Position numbers and translations under genes: made by a program. Under the pieces are notes generated by a model that saw nothing but the letters and a program-made list of their open reading frames with translations, did no database searches and was not told the origin of the DNA. Shown piece by piece: positions 41,957-52,697 of a stretch of 64,000 bases of DNA. The stretch comes from Azohydromonas lata NBRC 102462. Lineage in GTDB: Bacteria; Pseudomonadota; Gammaproteobacteria; Burkholderiales; Burkholderiaceae_C. Every line of letters begins with the position of its first letter. The first letter of the stretch is position 1. The stretch spans positions 28,873-92,872 of the forward strand of contig NZ_BCTC01000015.1 of NCBI RefSeq assembly GCF_001571085.1, read 5' to 3'.

Positions 41957-41986
41957 GGCGCCCAAGGGCGCCCAAGGGCGCCCAAA
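41957..41986 (+). repeat. 10-bp tandem repeat GGCGCCCAAG
   Basis: Two full copies and a near-copy follow directly after the 38-residue gene; further GGCGCC-type words continue to 42005. It is probably replication slippage in a GC-rich spacer. Confidence 0.6.
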
Positions 41987-42002
41987 GACGCCCCAGGCGC
42001 CC

Positions 42003-44069
42003 TCAGCGCCCCGGCACCAGCAGGCTCAGCGGCTGGCGCAGCAGCCGCCGCCGGATGGCCGCGGCCAGGTGCGCGCGCTCCTTGAGGTGCAGCCCGCGCG
42101 CGCGCAGCGCCAGGCGCAAGGCCAGGTAGAAGCTCACGCCCACGTTGAGCAGCCCGGTGGCGACGATGCCCGCCACGCACCACCAGAAGGCCGGCTCGGC
42201 CAGGATGGCCACGCCCATTGACCCGGCCGCCGCGGCGAGCTGCCCGGTGGAGAGGGTGACGTGGCGCACGTCCAGCGGCAGCGCGAAAAAGCCCGCCAGC
42301 GCCGGCGTGAGGCCCAGCATCAGCCCAAGCGAGACGTTGGCCGCCAGCCCCGAGACGTTGGCGCGCGCCCACGCCGCCCAACGTGCTGCCCGCGCGGCAC
42401 CCAGCCGCGCGACGATGCGCGGGTTCCAGGCGATGGCGCTGTCCAGCCGGTTGAAGACGAACCAGTTCTCCACCCAGCCCGCGATCACCGAGCTGCCGAA
42501 CAGCAGCACGCCGGTGAAGGCCGCGTACAGCGGCGTGGGCCCCAGCAGCGTGAGGCTGTGCAGCACGTGGCCGGCCTTGCCGGCGTCCACCAGCGGCTCG
42601 TCCATCACTCCCCAGGCCAGCGCCTGCACGGCCAGCACCACGGGCGCCACCAGCGTGAGGTTGCCCAGGATGCCGGCGGCCTGCGAGCGGATGAGGTGCA
42701 CCACCTCGTCCACGAAGGCCTCCTCGTCGCGGTGGCTGCCGCGCAGCCGCGCGGCCATGGCCGGCGCCGTCATGGCCGGCTGCTTGGTGGCCACGGTCCA
42801 GTGCAGCAGCATGATCAGCACGAAGCTGGCGGCGTAGTTGAAGCCGGCCAGCAGCCCGCTCCAGAAGGCCGTGAGGCCCAGCCCCGTGATGGCGAATTTC
42901 ATGAAGGTGGTGAGCGCCATCACCAGCCCGCCGCCGGCCGCGCGCCGGTACATGTCCAGGTACTCGGTGCGGGTGCGGGCGATGTAGTGCTCGCCGGTCT
43001 CGGCGCTGCGCTCGGTCATCTTGCGCGCGAGCTGCCCGTACTGCGCCTTGAGCAGCGAGCGCACGCCCTCGCGCTCGGTGAGGCCCTGGACGAGCTGCAG
43101 CGTGAGCAGTTGCAGCTCGCGCGCGGGCGCGGGGCTGAGCAGGCAGTCCAGCAGCCGCTCGATGCGCAGCGTGCGCTCGCGCAGCTGCTGCACGCCGTAG
43201 ACGATGTCCACCGAGACGCCGAACTCCTCCAGGTGCTCCTCGATGCTGTCGGCCGCGCGGCGGCAGGCGTCCAGCAGCGCGCGCAGGTAGTGCGCCTCGT
43301 GCAGCAGCGCGGCGGTGTCGCCGGCGTGCTCGGCGTCGCGCAGCCGCTCGCTGGCGCGGGTGAGCTGCCGGAAGGGCTCCTCCACCAGCAGCGCCGGGCT
43401 CATGCGCCGGCGCAGCAGCGGCGACAGCCCCGCGCCGTGCACGGCGCTCACCAGCAGCGTGACGGCGTCGGCCATGGTGTCGCGCCAGCGCGGCACGGAC
43501 AGCGGCGTGGCCGCGGGATCGGCGGCCGCCGCCTCGACGTGTGCCTGCACCGCCCGGCCGGCCTCGCCTTCCAGCGCTTGCCCTTCGCCGCGCGGAGCCA
43601 GCAGCGCGGCCAGGCGCTGCAGCGTGGGCTCGTCGATGGCGGCGATCCACTCGGCGTCGCTGCTGTCGAACAGCAGCGGGAACAGCTCGGCGAGGTCGGT
43701 GGTGTCGGGCGTGCTGGGCAGCACGCGCTCGCGCACGCGGCGCACCAGCTCGCCGGCCAGGTGCACGCGCTGCGGGAAGCCGAACTCGGCGAACAGCGCC
43801 GCGGCGTCGATCTCGGACCAGAAGCGCTGCACCAGCGCCTGCAGGGCCTGGCGGTGCGGCGGGTGCTGGTCCAGCACGTTGAGCAGGTGGCGCAGCCGCA
43901 GCAGCGGCGCGGGGGTGGCGCCCTCGGCGGGGCGGCGGGGCGGGTCGTGGCGCAGCCATTCCAGCAGCCGCGCCAGCCACAGGTGGCGCTCGGCCAGCGG
44001 GGCGCGTGCGTCGGCGGCGTTGAGCAGCGCGGTGAGGTCCCAGGCCGAGGTGGACTGGGCGGCACCCAT
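42003..44069 (-). CDS. PF10136-type membrane protein ('site-specific recombinase' family)
   Basis: A 688-residue protein. The first ~400 residues are a soluble helical region rich in Leu/Arg/Glu. The second part holds about six membrane helices (GLVMALTTFMKFAITGLGLTAFWSGLLAG, SFVLIMLLHWTVAT, PLYAAFTGVLLFGSSVIAGWVENWFVFNRL). This matches the PF10136 family, often named site-specific recombinase, yet no resolvase or integrase catalytic motif is visible and the membrane segments argue against a DNA recombinase. Function is unknown. ATG 44069 was preferred to a TTG at 44081. The gene ends after a helix-rich Arg tail. ApaG is divided from it by 58 bases on the same strand. Confidence 0.75.
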   Translation of the reverse strand: MGAAQSTSAWDLTALLNAADARAPLAERHLWLARLLEWLRHDPPRRPAEGATPAPLLRLRHLLNVLDQHPPHRQALQALVQRFWSEIDAAALFAEFGFPQRVHLAGELVRRVRERVLPSTPDTTDLAELFPLLFDSSDAEWIAAIDEPTLQRLAALLAPRGEGQALEGEAGRAVQAHVEAAAADPAATPLSVPRWRDTMADAVTLLVSAVHGAGLSPLLRRRMSPALLVEEPFRQLTRASERLRDAEHAGDTAALLHEAHYLRALLDACRRAADSIEEHLEEFGVSVDIVYGVQQLRERTLRIERLLDCLLSPAPARELQLLTLQLVQGLTEREGVRSLLKAQYGQLARKMTERSAETGEHYIARTRTEYLDMYRRAAGGGLVMALTTFMKFAITGLGLTAFWSGLLAGFNYAASFVLIMLLHWTVATKQPAMTAPAMAARLRGSHRDEEAFVDEVVHLIRSQAAGILGNLTLVAPVVLAVQALAWGVMDEPLVDAGKAGHVLHSLTLLGPTPLYAAFTGVLLFGSSVIAGWVENWFVFNRLDSAIAWNPRIVARLGAARAARWAAWARANVSGLAANVSLGLMLGLTPALAGFFALPLDVRHVTLSTGQLAAAAGSMGVAILAEPAFWWCVAGIVATGLLNVGVSFYLALRLALRARGLHLKERAHLAAAIRRRLLRQPLSLLVPGR

Positions 44070-44127
44070 GCGGCTCAGCAAACGCGGCGGCGGCGCGGGG
44101 CCGCGGGCATTGCCTTCGAGGCCGCCA

Positions 44128-44496
44128 TCAATGCAGCGCGCCCGGGTGGGCGAGCATGAACTCGGCCACCTCGGCCTCGAAGGGGCGGGCCTCCTCGGTC
44201 ATGCAGTAGAAGGTGCCGCGCATGGTGCCCTGGGGCGTGGCGAGGCTGGTCCAGCTCGTGTACTCGAAGGACTCGCCGGGCTTGAGCACGGGCTGGTGGC
44301 CGACCACGGCCAGGCCGCGGACTTCCTCCTCGTGCCCGGTGGCATCGGTGATGAGCCAGCGCCGCGCCACGAGCTGTGCCGTGACGTCGCCGCTGTTGGT
44401 GATGGTGATGGTGTAGGCCCAGGCGTGCTGGCCGCCTTGGGACTGCTCCGGCAGGAACTGCACCTTGACACTGCAGTTGAATTCGGGTTTGGCCAT
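44128..44496 (-). CDS. apaG: ApaG protein
   Basis: A 122-residue single-domain beta-sandwich protein of the DUF525 family. The sequence AWAYTITITNSGDVTAQLVARRWLITDATG, with VVGHQPVLKPGESFEYTSW and GTMRGTFYCMTEE, covers the family core from end to end. ApaG has been linked to cobalt and magnesium tolerance and to the apaH neighbourhood in enterics; the molecular role is not settled. ATG 44496 was chosen because it begins the conserved MAKPEFNCSVKVQFLPEQ. It is on the same strand as the PF10136 gene, 58 bases apart, and follows the MORN gene. Confidence 0.95.
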   Translation of the reverse strand: MAKPEFNCSVKVQFLPEQSQGGQHAWAYTITITNSGDVTAQLVARRWLITDATGHEEEVRGLAVVGHQPVLKPGESFEYTSWTSLATPQGTMRGTFYCMTEEARPFEAEVAEFMLAHPGALH

Positions 44497-44538
44497 GGCG
44501 GCGATTCTAGGGACCGCCGCCATGGCCCCCCATCACCG

Positions 44539-47100
44539 TCAGGGCTTGGGCGCGGCGGCCTCGGCCCTGGGCGTGTCCGGCGCGGCGGCGCTGCGCCCGG
44601 CCGCGCCCGCGGGCTGCGGCTGGGGCTGCGCGGCCATCGCGGGCGGCGCCAGGGTGGGTTTGAGGGCTGCGGCCGGCGGCGTGGCGGCCTGGGCGACGGG
44701 TACGGCGGGCGCGGTGCCGGCGGCCGTGAACTCGCCCGCGTCGTACTGCTCGTCGTTGTCGAACTCGCCTTCCCAGCGGTCGCCGTTGCGCCAGGTGAGC
44801 GTGCCGTGGCCCTGCTTGCGCCCGGCCTTGAAGGCGCCGACGTAGACGTCGCCGTTCTTCCACGCGTAGCGGCCCTGGCCCTTGGCCAGCCCGGCCACGA
44901 AGGGGCCGCTGTAGACGTCGCCCGTGGCGTAGCGCATGCGGCCTTCGCCCTGGGGCTGGCCGGCGTGCAGCGGGCCTTCGTAGACGTCGCCGTTGGCAAA
45001 GCGCAGCGCGCCGGTGCCGTGCGGGCGCTCGCCCTGGAAGCTGCCCTCGTAGCGCTGGCCGTTGCGCCAGACGTACTCGCCGCGCCCGGCGGGCAGGCCG
45101 CGCTGGAACTGGCCGCTGTAGACGTCGCCGCTGGCGTAGGCCATGCGGCCCTGGCCGTGGGGCTGGCCGGCCACGAGCTGGCCCTCGTAGACATTGCCGT
45201 CGGCCAGGCGCATGCGGCCCTGGCCGTTGGGCTTGTCCTGCGCCCACTCGCCCTCGTAGCGCAGGCCCGTGGCGCTGATGAAGCGGCCCTGGCCGTGGCG
45301 CTGGTTGCGTTGCAGCGCGCCTTCGTAGACGTCGCCGTTGGACCAGCTCACCCGTCCCTGGCCGGACCAGGTGGTGCCGGGCCGGCCTGCGGGGCTGTCC
45401 GGCGCGAAGCGGCCCGTCAGGCGCATGCCGCCCAGGTCCACGTCCACCGGCGCCGCCGCGCCGCCGGCCGGCGGTGTGGCGCTGCCGGCCTCACCCGGCT
45501 GCACGGCGGGCAGCGGCACCGGGGCCGGCGCGGTCGGTACGGCCGTGGCCGCCGGGGCGGGGGATGCAGGCGCGGCGGCGGGAGGTGCCGCGGTCGGCGC
45601 GGATGGGGCCGTGTTCGCCGTGCCTGCCGTGGCAACCGGCCCAGCCGGCGCCACGGTGGTGGTGGCGGGCGTCGTGGCCACGGTCGCCGCCTTGGCGGGT
45701 GTGGCAGGGACCTGGGGCGCCGTGGCCGCAGCCGCCGCAGGCTGCAGGGCCATGGGTTGGGGCGCCGCGGTCGCTGAGGCCGCTGGAGCCACGCCCGCGC
45801 CCACGGTGGCGGCGGCGGTGGCCGTGGCGGAGGTGGCGTCCTGGACCTGCGGGACGGCTGCGGCCGCTGCACGCGCTGCCGGCTGCGCCGCCTCGCGGCG
45901 CTGGCGGGCGACGGCATCGGCCTCCTGCAGCGCCATGGTTTGCTCCGGGCCGCGGCAGCGCGCGGCCGCGGCGCGCCACAGCGATTCGCTTTGCAGCCAC
46001 TGCTGCTGGCGCTGCGCCGGGGTGAGGACGGCCGTGTCGGCGCCCGCCGCCGCGGCTTGGGCGCGCTCCAGGCGCGGCGCGCAGTGCTCGGCGTTGTAGC
46101 CGGCCACTTCGGCCTGCTCGCGCTGGCTGCGCGCGAGCTCCTGCTGCGGGCCGCGGCAGCGCTCGGCCGCCTCTTCCCACATGCCCTCGGTCTTGCGGAA
46201 GAGCCGGGCCGCGTCGCCCCAGCGCTGTTCCTGTGCGGCCTGGCGGGCCAGGGCCTGCAGCGCGTCGGCGCTGTCGTGCGCGGCGTCGCAGGCGGGGCCG
46301 GTCTCCATCTGGTCCTGCGCCGTGACGGCGGCCTTGCGGCTGTCGGCCAGGTTGCGCAGAGCACGCTCGCGGGCGCGGCCGTCGCAGCCGGCGGCCGCGG
46401 CCTCCCAGGCGCGGGCCGTGTCCTCGTACAGGCCGGCCATCTCGCGCAGGTTTTGCCGCTGCGCCTGCGCCGAGGCCACGCCCAGCTCGGCCTGCATGGC
46501 CTGATCCGTCAGCGCCCGGCACTCGGAGGCCGAGGCCACGGGCTGCTTCTGGACGGGCGTGCCCACCGGTGCATCGGCCGCGGCGGGGGCCGCCAGGGCA
46601 CGGGCGGCGGGCACGGCGGCGTCGCGGCGCGCGGGCGGCGGCGTGGGAGCCGCCTCGGCGGGCTCGCCCTCGCCCTCGTCGTCAAGGCTGGCGGCGCCCT
46701 GCGCCGCGGCCACGGGTTGCAGCACCTGCACGGGCTGCGGCGACTGGGTGGACCACACGGTCCAGCTGCGCACGGAGGAGGGCACCAGCGGCGCCTGCTG
46801 AGCGGAGGACGGCGCAGCTTCGGCCGGCTGCGTCCGCGGCGACGGTTGGGCCCGGTGTGCCGGCTGCGCCGCCACCGGGGGGGCGACGCCGCGCACGGGC
46901 GGGGGCAGCGGGGTGCCGTCGCCCACGGCCAGGACCGGCAGGGCAGCCAGGGCCAGGGCCAGGGCGAGCGCCACGGCGCAGAGGGCGGCTTCTCGGCGGC
47001 GCGGCGCGGGTCCGGGTGGACGGCCCAAGCGGCGCGACGCGGGCAACACCCGCCGGCCGTTCGGGTTCAGGAGCATCCTCGACGGAGGAAGAGTCTTCAT
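44539..47100 (-). CDS. Large MORN-repeat membrane-anchored protein
   Basis: An 853-residue protein. A basic N-terminus and a hydrophobic stretch (about 38-60, AVALALALALAALPVLA) suggest a signal anchor. A long Pro/Ala/Thr-rich region follows, then helical segments with repeated AERCRGPQQ and AARCRGPEQ elements, and another Ala/Pro/Thr linker. Nine 23-residue MORN repeats (about 574-780) have the pattern GxGrxxxxnGdvYeGxxxxgxxx. MORN repeats often bind lipid or act as scaffolds. ATG 47100 starts the protein. A remnant MORN piece lies upstream at 47524-47658. Confidence 0.8.
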   Translation of the reverse strand: MKTLPPSRMLLNPNGRRVLPASRRLGRPPGPAPRRREAALCAVALALALALAALPVLAVGDGTPLPPPVRGVAPPVAAQPAHRAQPSPRTQPAEAAPSSAQQAPLVPSSVRSWTVWSTQSPQPVQVLQPVAAAQGAASLDDEGEGEPAEAAPTPPPARRDAAVPAARALAAPAAADAPVGTPVQKQPVASASECRALTDQAMQAELGVASAQAQRQNLREMAGLYEDTARAWEAAAAGCDGRARERALRNLADSRKAAVTAQDQMETGPACDAAHDSADALQALARQAAQEQRWGDAARLFRKTEGMWEEAAERCRGPQQELARSQREQAEVAGYNAEHCAPRLERAQAAAAGADTAVLTPAQRQQQWLQSESLWRAAAARCRGPEQTMALQEADAVARQRREAAQPAARAAAAAVPQVQDATSATATAAATVGAGVAPAASATAAPQPMALQPAAAAATAPQVPATPAKAATVATTPATTTVAPAGPVATAGTANTAPSAPTAAPPAAAPASPAPAATAVPTAPAPVPLPAVQPGEAGSATPPAGGAAAPVDVDLGGMRLTGRFAPDSPAGRPGTTWSGQGRVSWSNGDVYEGALQRNQRHGQGRFISATGLRYEGEWAQDKPNGQGRMRLADGNVYEGQLVAGQPHGQGRMAYASGDVYSGQFQRGLPAGRGEYVWRNGQRYEGSFQGERPHGTGALRFANGDVYEGPLHAGQPQGEGRMRYATGDVYSGPFVAGLAKGQGRYAWKNGDVYVGAFKAGRKQGHGTLTWRNGDRWEGEFDNDEQYDAGEFTAAGTAPAVPVAQAATPPAAALKPTLAPPAMAAQPQPQPAGAAGRSAAAPDTPRAEAAAPKP

Positions 47101-47523
47101 GCGCGCACCCCTTTGCGAACAGCGTCCCGGCGTCCGTGGCCTTGGCGCAGGAGCGGCGGGACGGCTCCCATTGCACCCACGGGCTCCCGGCCACTGCAAG
47201 CGCAGGACGGCCGTTCCGCCCTGCGAATCGGGTAGGCGGCAACCACCTGAATCAGTGGGTGTTGCCTGAAAGCCACGCGCCGAAGGGCCTATGCGGGTTT
47301 GTGCCGCTCGAATGAGGGGGTGTGATCCAGGGAATGCGGCGGCTTGCTTGCCCAGCGTTGGAGATCGAAGCGGGCGGGCACGGGCGGTGGCTCGCTCGCA
47401 GCGCTCCCCGAACCGTCAAGCCGGCATTCAAGAGCACTGAGGTGCGGCTTTGCGGCTGCCGATGCAGTCCGCAAGGCCGTTCTCCGCGGCGCTCAAAGCA
47501 GGCGGCCGACGGCGGGCTGCCGC
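47101..47523. other. Non-coding stretch between the MORN gene and its remnant
   Basis: About 420 bases with no credible gene, no terminator with a U-tract and no obvious repeat. Short frames here have no ribosome site or recognisable motif. It may be decayed DNA from the same rearrangement that left the MORN remnant. Confidence 0.5.
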
Positions 47524-47658
47524 TTCGCCGTTGGCGAATTTCATCTTGCCGCGGCCCTGGGCGCGGTCCTGCACCCATTCGCCTTCGTACACCTGGCCGT
47601 CGGCCCAGGCGAAGCGTCCCTGGCCATGGCGCTGGCCGTCATCCCAGCTGACGGCCAG
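47524..47658 (-). pseudogene. MORN-repeat remnant
   Basis: The minus strand encodes [30 protein letters not shown] and [10 protein letters not shown], about one and a half MORN repeats in a single open frame. There is no start codon, ribosome site or signal peptide near the front, and after FANG the frame runs into unrelated sequence. It resembles the repeats of the intact gene 420 bases away on the same strand. I read it as a fragment left by deletion of a larger MORN gene; it also overlaps the region just upstream of rpe. Confidence 0.65.
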
Positions 47659-47709
47659 AGGCCGCGCCCTAGAATTCCGCCCCCGTTTCACCCCGCTTGC
47701 GCCGCCGCC

Positions 47710-48393
47710 ATGTCCACCACTTTCCGCATCGCTCCCTCCATCCTGTCCGCCGACTTCGCACGCTTGGGCGAGGAGGTGCGCAACGTGATCGCCGCGGGCG
47801 CCGACTGGATTCACTTCGACGTGATGGACAACCATTACGTGCCCAACCTGACGTTCGGCCCCATGGTGTGCCAGGCGCTGCGCCCGCACGCCGTCACGCC
47901 TGAAGGCCAGCGCGTGCCCATCGACGTGCACCTCATGGTCCAGCCCGTGGACGCCCTGGCGCAAGCCTTCGCCCGCTCCGGCGCCGACCTGGTGAGCTTT
48001 CACCCCGACGCCAGCGCCCACGTGGACCGCACGCTGCAGCTCATCAAGGCCGAGGGCTGCCAGGCCGGCCTGGTGTTCAACCCGGCCACGCCCATCGACG
48101 TGCTGGAGTGGGTCATCGACAAGGTGGACCTGGTGCTGGTGATGAGCGTGAACCCGGGCTTCGGCGGCCAAAGCTTCATCGACAGCGCGCTGCGCAAGGT
48201 GGAGAAGCTGCGCAAGGTGATCGACGCCAGCGGGCGCGACATCCGGCTGGAAGTGGACGGCGGCATCAAGGTGGACAACATCCGCCGCGTGGCCGATGCC
48301 GGTGCCGACACCTTCGTGGCCGGCAGCGCCATCTTCGGCCAGCCCTCCTACAAGGACGTGATAGACGCCATGCGCGCGCAGCTCGCCCGCTGA
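47710..48393 (+). CDS. rpe: Ribulose-phosphate 3-epimerase
   Basis: A 227-residue TIM-barrel enzyme that interconverts ribulose 5-phosphate and xylulose 5-phosphate in the pentose phosphate and Calvin routes. Metal-binding and catalytic blocks are intact: [10 protein letters not shown] (1-20), [26 protein letters not shown], and [17 protein letters not shown], with the phosphate site at VDGGIKVDN and [12 protein letters not shown] 47710 gives the expected N-terminus. The open frame upstream is not conserved. It is followed by the thiamine riboswitch, so it is not part of the thiamine operon. Confidence 0.96.
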   Translation: MSTTFRIAPSILSADFARLGEEVRNVIAAGADWIHFDVMDNHYVPNLTFGPMVCQALRPHAVTPEGQRVPIDVHLMVQPVDALAQAFARSGADLVSFHPDASAHVDRTLQLIKAEGCQAGLVFNPATPIDVLEWVIDKVDLVLVMSVNPGFGGQSFIDSALRKVEKLRKVIDASGRDIRLEVDGGIKVDNIRRVADAGADTFVAGSAIFGQPSYKDVIDAMRAQLAR

Positions 48394-48450
48394 CTGCGTG
48401 CGCGCGCAACGAGGAGGTGCAGCCGGGCCGCAGGCACTTGAAATTTCCGC

Positions 48451-48479
48451 TTGACGCGCCTCACGCGGCGCGGTGACAC
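48451..48479 (+). promoter_or_regulatory. Candidate thiC promoter
   Basis: TTGACG at 48451-48456 matches the -35 consensus and is followed after 17 bp by TGACAC, a weak -10. It places transcription start near the beginning of the riboswitch. Confidence 0.35.
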
Positions 48480-48483
48480 TGCG

Positions 48484-50529
<2,046 letters not shown>

Positions 50530-50534
50530 CGGCC

Positions 50535-51599
50535 ATGGCGGCTCTTTCCATCGGCATTGCCGGGGCGGGGCTGCTGGGCCGGCTGCTGGCGTGGCGGCTC
50601 TCGCGGGCCGGACACCGCGTGACGGTGTTCGACCCGGCCGAGGGCCCGGCGCCCAGCTTCGACGGCACGCAGGCCGCCGGCTTCACCGCCGCGGGCATGC
50701 TCAGCCCGCTGGCCGAGCTGGACAACGCCACGCCGGCCACGGCCGCCCAGGGCTGGCGCGCCATCGGCCTGTGGCAGGGTGTGGCGCAGGCGCTGGACGC
50801 GCCGTCCCTCGTGCGCCGCCGCGGCAGCCTGATGCTGGCGCACCGCAGCGACCTGGGCAGCGCGCAGCGCGTGCTCTCGCGGCTGGAGATCGCCCCGCCG
50901 GGCTTTCCCACGCCGAAGGCGCTGCCTTCCGGCAGCCTGGCCGAGCTGGAACCGGCGCTGCAGGCCTCCCACGCCTGGCTGCTGCCGCAAGAGGGCCAGG
51001 TGGACAGCGTCGCCATGCTGGAGCAGTTGCACCGTCAGGCGCGCGGCGCCGAGTGGCGCTGGCAGCGGCGCGCGGCGGACGTGTCCAGCGGCCGCATCGC
51101 GCTGGAGGGGGGCGAGGTCGAAACCTTCGACCTCGCCATCGACGTGCGCGGTGCCGGCGCGCGGCCGGCGCTGCCGGTGCGCGGCGTGCGTGGCGAGACG
51201 GTGTGGCTGCGGCTGCCCGCGCACGGGCTCACGCGCCCGGTGCGGCTGCTGCATCCGCGCCACCGCGTCTACCTCGTCCCGCGCACGGCGGATTTGCTCA
51301 TCCTGGGCGCCAGCGAAGTGGAGAGCGAGGACCGCTCGCCCGTCTCGCTCAAGAGCGCCGTGGAGCTGATGAGCGCCGCCCACAGCGTGATGCCCGCGCT
51401 GGCCGAGGCGCGCATCGAGCGGCTGGACCGCAACCTGCGCCCGGCGCTGCCGGACAACGAGGCGCGCATCGAGGCCAGCGGTGGGCTGCTGCGCGTCAAC
51501 GGCCTGTTCCGCCACGGCTGGTTGCTCGCGCCCGCGCTGGTGGAGGACGCGCTGGCGGCGGCTTGCCTGCCGGTGCCGGCGCTGGAGGCCGCGGCATGA
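50535..51599 (+). CDS. thiO: FAD-dependent glycine oxidase-type protein
   Basis: A 354-residue flavoprotein of the DAO family. The FAD-binding GxGxxG occurs at the N-terminus (IGIAGAGLLGRLLAWRL, residues 5-21). GFTAAGMLSPLAELDN lies near residue 47, and the substrate domain shows RLLHPRHRVYLVPRTADLLILGASE. In thiamine synthesis ThiO oxidises glycine to the imine used by ThiG. It lies 5 bases after thiC, and its stop overlaps the thiS start (ATGA). The family also contains other amino acid oxidases; context makes ThiO most likely. Confidence 0.88.
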   Translation: MAALSIGIAGAGLLGRLLAWRLSRAGHRVTVFDPAEGPAPSFDGTQAAGFTAAGMLSPLAELDNATPATAAQGWRAIGLWQGVAQALDAPSLVRRRGSLMLAHRSDLGSAQRVLSRLEIAPPGFPTPKALPSGSLAELEPALQASHAWLLPQEGQVDSVAMLEQLHRQARGAEWRWQRRAADVSSGRIALEGGEVETFDLAIDVRGAGARPALPVRGVRGETVWLRLPAHGLTRPVRLLHPRHRVYLVPRTADLLILGASEVESEDRSPVSLKSAVELMSAAHSVMPALAEARIERLDRNLRPALPDNEARIEASGGLLRVNGLFRHGWLLAPALVEDALAAACLPVPALEAAA

Positions 51600-51817
51600 G
51601 CAGCGAGGCCACCACCTCCCGCATCGAGATCCAGCTCGACGGCGCCCCGCACCACGTCGCCCCCTGCACGCTGGCCGAGTTGATCGCGCAACTCGGCCAC
51701 GCGCCGGAGGGCGTGGGCACGGCGCTCAACGGCCGGTTCGTCCCGCGCACCCAGCGCGAACGGCCGCTGCAAAGCGGCGACGCGGTGCTGCTGTTCAAAC
51801 CCATCGTCGGCGGCTGA
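51596..51817 (+). CDS. thiS: Thiamine sulfur-carrier protein
   Basis: A 73-residue ubiquitin-fold protein ending in VGG; the C-terminal glycine is adenylated and thiocarboxylated to donate sulfur for the thiazole ring. The beta-grasp pattern is visible (IEIQLDGAPHHVAPCTLAELIAQLG; VGTALNGRFVPRTQRERPLQSGDAVLLFKPIVGG). It overlaps thiO by four bases and precedes thiG by 49 bases. A ThiF-type activating enzyme is not encoded in this operon; it is presumably elsewhere. Confidence 0.95.
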   Translation: MSSEATTSRIEIQLDGAPHHVAPCTLAELIAQLGHAPEGVGTALNGRFVPRTQRERPLQSGDAVLLFKPIVGG

Positions 51818-51866
51818 GCCTTCCCGGCCGGCCGCCGTTTACTTTCCCTGCACGCCAGGAGTCGTC

Positions 51867-52697
51867 ATGTTTTCCCACGACGCCACTTCCTCTCCGACCC
51901 CCGACGGCGACGCGCTGCGCATAGGCGACGCGGTGCTGCAAAGCCGCTTCTTCCTGGGCAGCGCGGGCTACCCCTCGCCGCAGGTGCTGCACGACGCGCT
52001 GCGCGCCTCGCGCACGCAGGTGGTGACGGTGGGCCTCAAGCGCACGCTGCACGCCGCGGGCGACAACGGCTTCATCCAACTGCTGCAGCAGGCCATGCGC
52101 GCCAACGGTGCGCGGCTGCTGCCCAACACCGCCGGCTGCCGCAGCGCGCGCGAGGCGGTGCAGCTCTCGCACATGGCGCGCGAGGTCTACGGCACGCCCT
52201 GGGTCAAGCTGGAAGTCACGGGTGACGACCACACGCTGCAGCCCGACCCCTTCGAGCTGCTCTCGGCCGCCACCGAGCTGGTGAAGGAAGGCTTCACGGT
52301 CTTCCCCTACTGCACGGACGACCTCGTGCTCTGCCGCCGGCTGCTGGACGCCGGCTGCGCGGTGCTCATGCCCTGGGGAGCGCCCATAGGCTCGGGGCAG
52401 GGCCTGCTGAACCCCTTTGCGCTGCGCACGCTGCGCGAGCGGCTGCCGGACGCCGTCCTGATCGTCGATGCCGGCATAGGCGCGCCCTCGCACGCCGCGC
52501 AGGCGCTGGAGCTGGGTTTCGACGCCGTGCTGCTCAACTCCGCCGTGGCCCAGGCGCGCGACCCCGTGCGCATGGCCGGCGCCTTCCGCGACGCGGTGCA
52601 GGCCGGGCGCGACGCCTGGCGGGCCGGCGTGATGGCCAAGCAGGACTTCGCCGTGCCCAGCACCCCCGTGGGCAGCGAGCCGGTGCTGCTGGGATGA
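51867..52697 (+). CDS. thiG: Thiazole synthase
   Basis: A 276-residue TIM-barrel enzyme that joins deoxyxylulose 5-phosphate, the glycine imine and sulfur from ThiS-thiocarboxylate into the thiazole phosphate. The Schiff-base lysine is K114 in TPWVKLEVTGD. The phosphate-binding regions MPWGAPIGSGQGLLNP and VDAGIGAPSHAAQALELGFDAVLLNSAVA are intact. The stop codon overlaps the thiDE start (ATGA). A ribosome site AGGAG lies 8 bases before the ATG. It operates with thiS, thiO and the absent ThiF and Dxs. Confidence 0.96.
   Translation: MFSHDATSSPTPDGDALRIGDAVLQSRFFLGSAGYPSPQVLHDALRASRTQVVTVGLKRTLHAAGDNGFIQLLQQAMRANGARLLPNTAGCRSAREAVQLSHMAREVYGTPWVKLEVTGDDHTLQPDPFELLSAATELVKEGFTVFPYCTDDLVLCRRLLDAGCAVLMPWGAPIGSGQGLLNPFALRTLRERLPDAVLIVDAGIGAPSHAAQALELGFDAVLLNSAVAQARDPVRMAGAFRDAVQAGRDAWRAGVMAKQDFAVPSTPVGSEPVLLG

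Noticed and set aside
42003..44069. Mobile element because of the 'site-specific recombinase' family name
   Set aside because: No terminal repeats, attachment sites or catalytic recombinase motif; the protein is membrane-embedded.
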